Below are positions 1-9,522 of a stretch of DNA of 64,000 nt, piece by piece. Below the pieces are notes generated by a model. It was given only the letters and a program-made list of their open reading frames with translations, ran no database searches and was not told the origin of the DNA. The position numbers were made by a program, and so were the translations under genes. The number at the start of each line of letters is the position of its first letter. The stretch's first letter is position 1. Source of the stretch: Perkinsus olseni (lineage: Eukaryota > Perkinsozoa > Perkinsida > Perkinsidae); contig JABANP010000086.1 in assembly GCA_013115135.1 (NCBI GenBank), forward strand, positions 62,001 to 126,000, given 5' to 3'.

Positions 1-1580
1 TACCTAAGCCACGGCAGAATGGCAGAAAAGCCAATACAGGATGGAGGATATGAGCTCACCTGTGGCTCGTCACTTGCCGTGCTTCTCAGCATTCTCCTGG
101 CGGGTCCTGGCTCGCATCCCTCTGTAGTCTCTGATGAACTCACCGCGGGTGGCCTAGCGTACCACATCAAGTTGAAACTCACATGTCTCGAGGGCTTACC
201 TCACTATAGATGAAGGCTTCAATCGTCTTGACGACCCCAGCCACTGCGGACCCTTCGCGAATCGTGAACCACCCTCCCTCGCCCGCTATGTCCTTCTTGC
301 AGCCATCAGCAGCACAGAGACTGGCTGCATCTCTCTCCTCAGTACGGGAGGCGCGAAAGGCCATCAAGAATTCAATGAAGGCTTGCTTGCATAGGGTATC
401 AGTAACTTCCTTTGGACTAGCATCAGATGAGGGGTCGGGGATACCGGAGTCGCCGGTGGCTGGCCATAGCTCTCTCAGCGGGCGTACATGCTTGTCCAAG
501 GACCCTAATTTCTTCCTGAGAGGAGGACAACCCTCGCGAGTCCCGCGAACACTGAGGCTCGATTACAGTGCGTCAGAACGGACTGAGTGCAGCGTGAAAT
601 CCATGGCGATGCCGAGGGTGAGCATCGGCTTGGAGACAGCAGAGTTGTCCTCTACGCTGAAAGTGCACTGTAGAGGCGCCTGAACACAGCGAAAATGGTA
701 CTAGCAGTGGACATGAAATTCTTCCAACCTCCGGTCGTTCTTGGTTTTTCATCTTCCGTTCAATGTAGGTAACGAGAAGATGCCTCATGAATGAGTCGTC
801 AGGGAGCAGAAGGCTTCTCGCGCCATCGTTGGTGGTAGAGTTGTTCTCCCAGAGGTATTTGAACTCACTCTCCAGTCGTTTGATGAGCTTCCCTTTCAAG
901 TGGCGATAGATGCTCTCGTCCACATCCCTCCTGCGGGAGACGATGTGACGCGAACCCTCATACATCGCGTTCATCAGGTGTTGATAGCAGTCGGTGGAGG
1001 ATGAAAGATTTTCGAAAATGATGCCCTTCGAGCTTCTGACAACCGCAACAGTCGTGACAGAAGACGGTGAAGGGGCAGTTACGAGTAATCTGAGAAGTAA
1101 TAAGCCTTGACGTCATCCGTCTCGCTGCTTGTGTTCGTTTTCACGGACAACTCATAGACTTCGTTCCAAGGGAAGGGCGACCAGGAGTATACCCTGCATT
1201 TCGACCCCTGGCAGCAGCAGAGAGCAACCACACTTCCCACGAATCAGCCCCGAGCCGTGGCCTACTGTAGATAGGTGAGTAGGAAGAGGACGCTGATCTG
1301 GCAAGGGTACGGGCATGTTCAAGCCTGATCGCTGTACTTCGGCGGGCTTTCCTCGTCGGGAAGGGCACGTATTCTCTGTCCTACTCAAAAGGAGCGATAA
1401 ACCTACTTCGAGTACTCAGAGTGTATCGCAAGGACAGACCAGAGCTGCAGTGATGATGATGAAGACCGCACACTGATGGAATGTATCATGCGTAGTCAGG
1501 CGAGTGCTCACCTCGCGGGCCGTGGCCGAGCTGACTGATTGCGGTAGAAGCAGTAGCAGCAGAGCGGTGGTCCAATACAT
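1..1580 (-). CDS. Secreted protein, family 1, copy A (3' end runs off the window)
   Basis: First exon 1580-1512 encodes a 23-residue signal peptide (MYWTTALLLLL...) and ends at a GTGAGC donor. Later exons: a module near 1200-1090 with a C-R-V-Y-S-W-S start and EVYELSVK core; 974-720 with ESIYRHLK, LLLPDDS and VTYIERKM; 690-550 ending in DFTLHSV.SDAL; and 499-187 with SGIPDPSSDASPKEVTDTLCKQAF. Each block has a counterpart in copies B and C, which is why the pieces are joined into one gene. The exon at 499-187 ends at a GTGAGG donor, so the stop codon probably lies before base 1. I do not recognise the family. The signal peptide says it is secreted or enters the endomembrane system; no catalytic motif is visible. 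Mature parts differ much more between copies than the leader does. Confidence 0.6.
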
Positions 1581-1632
1581 AACGGGGAGTGTAGGGGGAT
1601 ACTATCGAGGGAGGTGAGTGAGAGGGAATACA
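1581..1632 (-). promoter_or_regulatory. Conserved 5' flank of family-1 copy A
   Basis: About 50 bases directly upstream of the start codon match the same stretch in copies B and C closely, including the tracts read on plus as GTAGGGGGATACTA and GGTGAGTGAGAGGGAATAC. It is probably core promoter plus 5' leader, although recent duplication alone could explain the match. Confidence 0.4.
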
Positions 1633-1866
1633 TCAAGCGATGAGACTTCGGATCCAATCCTCCCATCTTGTCCGAGTTGGCATGAAAATGACTAGGCATT
1701 GGTATTAGCAGCACAAGGGAAGGACGGGGGAACAGCAAATGAGTACAGCGCACACCTTACACGCCACAACAGAGCAGTGGAGTTCATTCACGCTTTTTCC
1801 TCCAACAACATCGAAAGATAGACGGCTGCCTGGGCGTTCGCTCTCTCCTTTGAAGGTCTGAATGTA

Positions 1867-3408
1867 TCACCTGAGGGCCGCCGATGGGACGTAGCGTGTT
1901 AGCCTCGGGTGGCCACTTACCACCATACCATTAGTGTCTGGCTTTAGCACCCAGTCTAATGTCCCACTCGGTTCGATAACCTCTGGGGTTCGTGATGAGC
2001 CTCTAGGAGTAGCCTGAGATGTGGTATCAGCTAGAGAGAACATGTCCTGAGAACGCACCCTGCCGAGGAGGTATCTTTCAATTCCCTTGAGCTCGTCGGC
2101 GACCTTGGAGCCTTTCCGGAGCGAAAACATCCCTTGCCGGCCGAGAATATCTCCTTTACAGCCATCAGCAGCGCAGGGACTGGCCACGACTGTCTTATTA
2201 TCGCGGAACGCGCGGAAAGCCATCAAGTATTCGACGAAGGCTTGCTCGCATAGGGTATCAGTAACTCTTCTCGGACTAGCATTCGATGAGGGGTCGGGGA
2301 TACCGGAGTCGCCGCTGGCTGGCCATAGCTCTCTCAGTGCATCTACTCGTGCTTTCAGGTCTGGGAGTTCGCTCCTGAAGGAAGTGAGCCCTCCGCACGT
2401 CCCAGGCGCGGGTCACCTACAGTGCATCGGAACTGACTGAGTGTAGCGTGAAATCTCTAGCAATGGCAAGCCTCAGCATCTGCCTAGAAGTAACGTCTTC
2501 TTGAACGCCGAAGGAACACAGTAGACCGGCCTGATAGGAGCTCACTGGCTATGACAAGAGGAACCTGATGATTAGCCGCACTCACCTTCGGCGGCTCATT
2601 CCACATTTGTCGTTCAACGTACGTAACGAGTACATACTTCATCAAAGAATTGTCAGGGAGCAGCAGAGACTTCGTACGGCCGATAGTGGTGACACTGGTC
2701 TTCCATAAGTGGGCGAATTCGCTCTCCAATTCTCTGTGAATTTTCGGCTTCAAGTGTTGATAAATGGCTTCACTCTGGTTGGTATCGCGGTGGAAGATGT
2801 ACCGAGACACCTCGTTCTTCATGGCGGAGAGTAAATAGTGGTAACAGTCAACCTTGGAAGGCAGATTTTTCTCGACACGACCCTTTTCGCATCTGACCAA
2901 GTTCAGTCGGCGACACTGCATGTTGGTCAAAGAGAGCAGGGATCGCAAGTTCTCAGTTACTTTCCGTCGGAGGCGTAGTAAATCTTGACCTCATCCTTGC
3001 CAGTTTTGGGATTTGGTTTTACGGAGAGCTCGTAAACTTCCTCCTTAGGGTCCTGGGACCAGGAATATACTCTGCACTTCGCTCCCTGATAGAGAATGTA
3101 CTCCCTACAGGGCAAGGCTGCCGCGGCGACTACTTCAGAGAGAAGATGAGTTGGAGCCCGCTGGCCTTGAGATGACGGCAAGGAGGCATCAGGCGGGGGC
3201 TGCTTTCTACTCGAGGTACGTTCCTTCGATGATGCGCTCTGCTTTATGTCCACATTCTGCACAAACACGGACGAAGTCGATTTTTTTCAATGTCCCAGAC
3301 GAAGAACTCGGCTGTACAAGCTGTCAGGCGAGTGCTCACCTCGTAGGCGGCGGCCGAGCTGACTGATTGCGGAAGAAGCAGTAGCAGCAGAGCTGTCGTC
3401 CAATACAT
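1867..3408 (-). CDS. Secreted protein, family 1, copy B
   Basis: Best preserved of the three copies. Exon 1 (3408-3340, 69 bases, 23 codons) is the signal peptide, ending AAAYE before GTGAGC. Next come a polar Ser/Pro/Lys stretch, the YSWS...EVYELSVK module (about 3090-2960), the long exon around 2948-2590 (EAIYQHLKPKIH, LLLPDNSLMKYVLVTYVERQ, then GTGAGT), the exon at about 2552-2416 (GLLCSFG...DFTLHSV.SDAL) and a last exon to the stop at 1867 containing SGIPDPSSNASP. Extracellular or endomembrane location is inferred from the leader. Function unknown. Same strand and same order as its neighbours, about 1.8 kb apart. Confidence 0.6.
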
Positions 3409-3462
3409 AACGAGGAGTGTAGGGGGATACTACCGCGAGAGGCGTGAGTGAGAGGGAATACA
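3409..3462 (-). promoter_or_regulatory. Conserved 5' flank of family-1 copy B
   Basis: Same block as upstream of copies A and C, ending 1 base before the start codon, with only scattered changes. Confidence 0.4.
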
Positions 3463-3786
3463 GCAGGCGGAACGATGACGTATCCTAGGGCCACGTCATG
3501 TCTACTAGACACTGGTATTAGTAACACAGCACGAGAGCATAACAACAACAGAGCACACGCGATGCACCAAGGAACAGCAGCCATACACCTTCACATCATC
3601 TCTACAGCGGTATTGAAAGGGGAAAGCTTCGAAAGCTCTGTCTGCTGGTGAGTGCAGGAGAGCAAGGCGAGACTGAGTTCAGGAGGACGGGGAATAGACC
3701 AGGGCCTGTCCTGGTGCCTCCACCTTATGTCATGTTGACCCTCCTTCTTCCCGGCCTTGGCGGAACTGGCGGAGGCTCTTCTGTCG

Positions 3787-5227
3787 TCACTGGAGAACTG
3801 GTGGGCTTAATCTGAAGGTGGCACCAACGGGTGAGGGTTGAAGAGCTCTTTCTGAACTCACCTTTCTGAGGAGATATCCTTCAATATCCTTGAGTACGGC
3901 GGCCATCTTCGAGGTACGGCGGACTTCGAACAACCCTCCATCGCCGATAATGTCATTCCTCACATTTCCACTGAGAGGGTCTGTAGCTCCGGCAGCACGG
4001 TAGGCGCGGAAGGTCATCAAGTACTCGACGAAGGCTTGCTTGCATAGGGTATCAGTGACTTCCTTTGGACTAGCATCAGATGAGGGGTCGGGGATACCAG
4101 AGTCACCGGTGGCTGGCGGGAGTAGGCTCAAAGCATGCACATGGCCCTCCAAGTCTGGGATCCCCCTTCTGAAAACAGACACACCATTGCAGAGATCCTC
4201 AGGTAAAGGCTCCTTACAGTGCGGGAGAGCTGACGGAGTGTAGGGTGAAGTCGGCGGCTATGCCGAGTGTGAGCATCGGCTCCGAACGATACCTCGCCAG
4301 CCACGCCGAAGGTGCACTTTAACCCTGCCTGAAATGTGATGCTATCTTCAAAAACGCGATGGCTGATAATATCCAACCTTAGAAGGACCCCTATTCCTCA
4401 TCTTGCGGTCAATATAGGAGACAAGTACATGCTTGGTCAGAGTGCCATAAGGTAGCAGAACGGACGTCGTGCTGCCATCGGTGGTGCGCTGCTTCCGTAA
4501 TTCTTCAAACTCGCTGAACATCTGTCGTCGAGCCTTCGGGCTCCAATTGCTGATAAATGCTCTCTGCCGTTCCGGTGCTGTTATCAGGGTGGAGAGCGCG
4601 AATAGCGTAAGTCCCCATCATGGACCAGAGATGCTGACCACAATGATCAGTAGAATTCAAGCCTCGAGCAACGACGCCTTTCAAGCTCCTGAGATTACAC
4701 GACGCTTTAAGACGACGCAAAACTCTGCTCATACCCATCCTCAGCAGTGTAGTAAACCTTGGCGTCATCCTGCCCGCTGGTGCGGTTCGGTTTTATAGAG
4801 AGCTCATAGACTTCTCTCTTGGGGTATTGTGACCAGTGGTAAATTCTGCACTTGGATCCCTACCGAGTTCGCGGATATCTTCCTAGGGTCAACTTAAGAT
4901 CCGTGCCTACCGTAGATAGGTAGTTGGAGGGGGCCCGCTGGCGTTGTACGGGCACGGCAATATCAAGCGGAGATTGTTGCTTTTTCTTGGAAGGCTTCTT
5001 CCTCATCGGGAACGCGGTGTATCTCTCACCATCATCCTGAGCAAACGACAGCGCTGTCCTCAGTGATCCATTGGCTACTCTCGGGGAGAAGATCAATCAG
5101 GCAGTGATAAAGATCCAGGCTAATGGCGGGTATCTTGCGTAGTCAGGCGAGTGCTCACCTCGCGGGCCGTGGCCGAGCTGACTGATTGCGGTAGAAGCAG
5201 TAGCAGCAGAGCTGTCGTCCAATACAT
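3787..5227 (-). CDS. Secreted protein, family 1, copy C, with one frame break
   Basis: Exon 1 5227-5159 gives the same 23-residue signal peptide and GTGAGC donor. The CRIYHWSQ...EVYELSIK...KVYY module lies at about 4850-4735. The following exon (about 4690-4380) reads AESIYQQLEP and then needs one base skipped, at GAG CCC (G) AAG near 4538, to continue as KARRQMFSEFEEL, which aligns with PKIHRELESEFAHL of copy B; without the skip the frame stops. The last exon has SGIPDPSSDASPKEVTDTLCKQAF. Either copy C is a young pseudogene, the base is a consensus error, or the shift is read through. Confidence 0.55.
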
Positions 5228-5279
5228 AACGAGGAGTGTAGGGGGATACTATCGAGAGAGGTGAGTGAGAGGGAATACA
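5228..5279 (-). promoter_or_regulatory. Conserved 5' flank of family-1 copy C
   Basis: Third copy of the conserved block upstream of the family-1 leader exon. In copies A and C an identical stretch also lies in intron 1 (plus-strand GCGTAGTCAGGCGAGTGCTC near 1490 and 5138), so copies A and C appear closest here. Confidence 0.35.
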
Positions 5280-5412
5280 GTGGCAGATGCTGTGCACTCG
5301 AGTGGGTCTGAGCGCTGCCCTGTAGGGATACACAAATCGAGGAACTCAGCTTCTCCTAGTGTGTTGGGTTGAAGCATGCGTAATGGGCAATGATTGCCCA
5401 AGATATCTTCTA

Positions 5413-5859
5413 CTACTTCACAACTGCAAAAAGCGCGTACTCTTCATCCCACTCGTAGACTACGAGGAGCGTCCGTTTTCGAACGGGGAATGTGTGGAAA
5501 GTAACTTTTTCGAGCGTTTTCCTCGAGCTCCTTCGAGCGATTCCAAACCTCGGCGGAGCGATGCATATGGGCTTATAGGAATTGCGCGACTGGGCTGCGT
5601 AAGGGGGTTCGTCTGCCAAAGAGGCTTCCTGAGGGCAGACTCGTGAGCCTCGACGAGATCCGACCTGTAGTAGCATCTTGCGCACATCCTGGGCGGCCGC
5701 TACGAGCAGAATTATTTCGTTAATCTTTTCGTCAGCTTGTTGGCGAAGTTTAGTTAATTTTGGATATCGTCTACTCAGGGTTGGCCAGAAGGATTTTTGG
5801 ACGGGACTAGCACAAACTTGACAACCGTTGCCGTACAGATTGTCGAAAAACTCAGACAA
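5413..5859 (-). CDS. Possible exon of an unknown protein
   Basis: An open stretch of about 148 codons follows a possible acceptor (AG before GACAACGTTAGC, near 5872). The product would have a CQVCASP motif near its start, a KLTKLRQQADEKINEIILLV helix-like stretch, and a basic C-terminal half. No ATG opens the frame, so an upstream exon is needed; none is clear in 5861-6100. I do not recognise it. It lies between the family-1 array (same strand) and the EF-hand-like gene (opposite strand). Confidence 0.3.
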   Translation of the reverse strand: MSEFFDNLYGNGCQVCASPVQKSFWPTLSRRYPKLTKLRQQADEKINEIILLVAAAQDVRKMLLQVGSRRGSRVCPQEASLADEPPYAAQSRNSYKPICIAPPRFGIARRSSRKTLEKVTFHTFPVRKRTLLVVYEWDEEYALFAVVK

Positions 5860-6145
5860 GCTAACGTTGTCCTACTATTTCGTTCACAAAATTGCGGATT
5901 TCGCAGCATATGCTGAGCTTAGAGAACGGTGACAATTTTAGGAGGAAAACGGCTCTGGACAACTTTGACGGTGTTGACGAAATTAGGGGTCGCGAACACA
6001 GGAGCTCAAGAGAGGCGCTTCGAGTGGGTAAAATCCAAGCGAGAAGTGCCAACTCCAAGGAAGCATCCTCGGGGATCTGTCCGGGATAGCAAGCCCCTGT
6101 CGCTTGTGTTTCTATATTACTTCAAGGCTGTGCTTTTCCGTAACG

Positions 6146-7307
6146 ATGGGCCAAGTAATTGCAACGGTACTTGAAGATCTCTCGGACGATGAGGAAAAGT
6201 GGAAAGGCTCCCAGCGTGCAACAACCCTGCATCGGATATTCCGCCGCTTCAGTTCAGGGGACCTCTGGGCAATCTATAGACGGTAACAGACAACAACACT
6301 AGTGGACCGTCTCTGAGGTCCCTGCAGATACCGCCGACAGGAGCTCCAGCTACCCGGCCTGGATCAGGAGCAGACCCGTGAAGTCCTTGGACCATCACTA
6401 GGTGTTGGTGAGTGGCAGACTGTTGCCGTCTTGCAGTGTGATCGGTCGCTTGGCCTAGGCCCTTTCCTCTTCATATGGGATATCTTTTCAATTGCGAACA
6501 GCCATGTCGACCCTACCGAGCTCCTGTGTATGGCCAGTATCTTTTCTGGCTCCGAGCTATCCGAGAAAGTACTCTCCTCTCCAACTAATTTAATACCACA
6601 TTTCCGCCAAATCAGGGTCGATTCCTCTTGGCTGTGTTTGATACGTCCGGTAGAGGGATGCTTACTCCCAAGTCCCTCTGTATGATGGGCAGGTTAGTCA
6701 TAGAGGTAAGAGCACGCCCGACCCTCTGTTGCCTACTCCCACTCATCATCAGATTCTGGGAAAGTGCGTCCCTCTGTGCAGCAGTGGTAAGAGCGTTTAC
6801 GCTGCCTTACGGAAGGACGTGGCCTCCATCCTCCCCGGGTAGAGGTCGTCATGACATCAAATTTTTTCTCAGAGGCGATTTGTCAGGTACTCTGAGGCCT
6901 TAGCCGTGGCATCAGACCAGCGAGGCAATGCCGCGGCAGCAGTATTATTCGAGACAGAGGAGATGATCGGGCCAGATGGAGCTTACCGTACTGCTAGCTC
7001 CTATCAAACCGGTAGCCACCGTCTGTCGTCGACTCCCCTTCGTGAAGGCTTCCCCCAGGCGTATGACGCTTTGCCTCTATCCGATACAAGTGCGGCTGCG
7101 GGAAGGTCAGATGGCACCGATGTAGTTGGCTCAATGCCACTGTCGTTGGCTGCTGTGGCCGCGCCAGCATCTCTACAGGTGGTAACGATGTTCCAGAAGA
7201 GGAGGCTGAGACGCCAAGCCTCGCTCGCCGAGGATTCCCGTCGTGGTAGTAGCGAGGGGAAATGGCCGTTTTGGGGATATCTTGACGGATGGGGAATCGC
7301 ATGTTGA
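6146..7307 (+). CDS. EF-hand-like protein, possibly N-myristoylated
   Basis: Five exons fit exactly: 6146-6282, 6328-6568, 6616-6705, 6753-6838, 6875-7307, together 987 bases or 328 residues. The N-terminus MGQVIATV has Gly at position 2 and could be myristoylated, which would place the protein at a membrane. Residues about 60-150 follow the layout of calcineurin-B/neuronal-calcium-sensor proteins: a helix with FLFIWDIFS, then FLLAVFDTSGRGMLTP. That loop starts D-x-S but has Arg and Met where calcium ligands are expected and lacks the final Glu, so calcium binding is doubtful. The C-terminal 130 residues are low in complexity and end KWPFWGYLDGWGIAC. The intron 6839-6874 is only 36 bases and is the weakest junction. 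The family call is inference. Confidence 0.5.
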
Positions 7308-7428
7308 GTTTGCATGAAGGCTCATGGAATGAAGGAGTGGGGGAATGATTTTTATGTTAGGTCGACCATCACTGAGAGATGCTCTTTCAGGAGGAGGTAA
7401 GCTTGCTGTCTTGCGTAGATGCCGCCGG

Positions 7429-7498
7429 TGGGAATCGAACCTGCGCATTCTAGGAGTCCCACGTCTCACCATTTCACGAGCCGCCCAGCAGTGATAGC
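7429..7498 (-). other. tRNA-like element inside an apparent intron
   Basis: On minus, a D-arm-like segment (GGCTCGTGAAATGGTGAG, usable as A box, 4-bp stem CTCG/TGAG) is followed about 30 bases later by a perfect B box, GGTTCGATTCC (7441-7431), and then 12 bases plus A, as at a tRNA 3' end. A CCT triplet sits where an anticodon could be, but the anticodon and T stems pair badly and only about four acceptor pairs form. This is more likely a tRNA-derived relic than a working tRNA. It lies antisense between a GTAAGC donor (7397) and the exon at 7541. Confidence 0.35.
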
Positions 7499-7540
7499 TC
7501 AGTGTGTGCCAGAGCTGAGACGCCGGTGGTCGAGGAGGAG

Positions 7541-8563
7541 ATGGACGATGCAAAAGTGGAGGAGAACGTAGAAGGTGGGATTATCATCATTACGTCGCCT
7601 TACGTTTGATGCGCTCCTTCAGCCCCCGCGAGGAGCCGGTCGCCGCCTGTTGCATCAACTCCGAGTATCCCCACAGTACCAGCAACCCGACCCATTGAAG
7701 TCACCGCGGCTGTTGCACGGGATCAAGGCGTTCAGACCCTCATCACTTGTCAAGTTCTAGACGAGTTGCTCGACAGTTCTAGGCACAATAACGATGCTGA
7801 CCCTGGCGGTCCTGCATCGGTTCACCCTGGTCCTGCATCGGTGGACCCTGGCCCTGCATCGGTGGACCCTGGCCCTGTATCGGTGGACCCTGGCCCTGTA
7901 TCGGTGGACCCTGGCCCTGTATCGGTTGGCTCTGGCCCTGTATCGGTGGACCCTGGCCCTGTATCGGTTGGCTCTGGTCCGGTATCGGTCGTCGGATCCA
8001 TCGGCACGCTCCCAGTGGGTACCTCCTCTTCATGTAGCACCGAGCGTCGGAGCATGGTCAGTTCTGATGGTGTCGTGACGAGTGATTTTAGTGATGAGAA
8101 TGCCGTCCGGAGCGAGGTGGAGGCCGATCTAGCTATCAACGTTGCCAGGGGGGCGGCACTAGCAGCGGTTCGCTCCCTTAGAGGGGACAGTCCTACTACC
8201 AGTCAAACCGATGTATCCGAGGAAATTACCGAGCTCAGCCGACTGGTCGTAGACACTGTCATCCAGACTGCTGTGGGTGGCTGCGGAGGGAGTGATTACA
8301 CCGGCGGGGAGAGCGGTAGTACTATGCTCGCTGGAGCCTTCTCTCTTCAGCGTTCTCTGACTCAGTTGATGGCACCAGTACGACCAGCGAGGATGACGAA
8401 GCCTCACTACTGGGGCACCTGGTTTACTACAGAGCCCTCACTTCAGCCCTCATCTCCATCGTCATCACCGAGGTGAGTCGAACCGGTTTAGTGTCGTGCC
8501 ACTTTTCTCTGCAGAACTCGTCGCTTCCTCGTCCCAGTCCAATTTGAAAGGTTTTCCTGCTGA
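7541..8563 (+). CDS. Repeat-containing protein of unknown function
   Basis: Exons 7541-7574, 7623-8472 and 8515-8563 join in frame (933 bases, 310 residues) through introns of 48 and 42 bases. The product opens with acidic and Pro/Ser/Arg segments, has a short helical stretch (DQGVQTLITCQVLDELLD), then nine copies of a 7-residue repeat of the type D-P-G-P-V-S-V, then an acidic-to-neutral region with ELSRLVVDTVIQTAV. There is no signal peptide. I do not recognise it. The reading frame is also open upstream of the ATG to an acceptor at about 7510, so an extra 5' exon before the tRNA-like intron is possible and the start is uncertain. Confidence 0.5.
7799..7990 (+). repeat. Minisatellite, 21-bp unit, 9 copies, coding
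   Basis: Unit of the kind CCTGGCCCTGTATCGGTGGA plus one base, one unit per 7 residues. The first copy is 24 bases (extra Gly codon), followed by eight of 21. GSG variants alternate with DPG variants in the last four units, suggesting higher-order duplication of a two-unit block. Confidence 0.85.
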
Positions 8564-8770
8564 TGTCAATCCCCTCCCGGGAGTTGATTGCTCATGACAG
8601 GAATTGAAAGTGTTTTGTCGTCCATGCCGCTTTTGGTGGGTTGCTTGGATACGCCTTTGCTATCCGATCGTTTCCGTAGTGTTGCGTCAGTGAATCACAG
8701 GTGGGACGGTGGTGGAAGTAGTTGATTATTTTTACCTTTTCCGAGAAGTCCCCTTGTGGGTGGCAGCAGT

Positions 8771-9522
8771 ATGCCCGGCCTGCTCCGGCTGAATCAGAGC
8801 CAGCCTTCCAGTGTTCTGCAGTACTTATCACCAGAAGACAGGAAGAAACTGCAGCAGGTAGTAGTAGTATTAGCAACAGTCCGAGACCTCTTCTCCCATA
8901 GCGGTATCAATCCGGCTCAGCCGTGGTCGTATGGCTTGAGTACGCGTGAGAGTGCGGCGGTACTGATCGATGGCGGTACTGTTCAGGACCTCGTCGAGCA
9001 TGGCATACATCATGCTTGTAGGGGTATAAAGGTCGGGGCTGATGGCGGCACATATTCCAACATAACAGCAGCCTTAAGACGACAATTTATGCTACCACAA
9101 GATCAGCAACTCCTACGAGGGTAGCAGGGGCCGTTTTTCCTTTCTGCGACATTTACTCCGCCTACCCTACGCTCGCGATCGTCTTGGGTGACGGAGAACT
9201 CTTCAGGTACGTCCGTCGAGAGCTTCGGCGAATCGCTAATTGCCTGTTAGCCGTGGGGCAACGGCAACTTCGATCAGCCGTGGACAGCTGCTGCGGTGGA
9301 AAGCGTTCGGAAAGAGACGAAGGCTCGTCGCCCTCTGAGGAAGGCTCCGAAAACATCAAAGTTCAGCGTCTTTTTTGGCACTATCGAGTGGAGTTATCTT
9401 GTGAATCGCTTGTCTACATGATCGTTGCAGTTGTTTCCTATCGCCATGTATCTCGATCGACCCAGCCGTCGGGACCGGAGTCGAAGCCCTCGAAGGAGTG
9501 TTGTCTTCCAGGGCAGATGTGA
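8771..9522 (+). CDS. Unknown protein, two exons
   Basis: ATG at 8771. Exon 1 to 9120 ends in CGAGG before GTAGCAG; the frame resumes after CTTCAG at 9207 with YVRRELRRIANC. The joined frame gives about 221 residues to a stop at 9522. Features: a YLSPEDRKKLQQ helix, a Gly-rich middle (LIDGGTVQDLVEHGIHHACRGI, no known motif), and an acidic Ser/Glu stretch near the C-terminus. Its 3' part overlaps the ATG of the next gene (9446) by 77 bases, so the true end may be a splice site earlier in exon 2. Function not recognised. Confidence 0.35.

Noticed and set aside
7822..8139. Long minus-strand frame across the minisatellite
   Set aside because: It exists only because the 21-bp unit lacks stops in several frames; the plus frame is the one continuous with spliced flanking exons.
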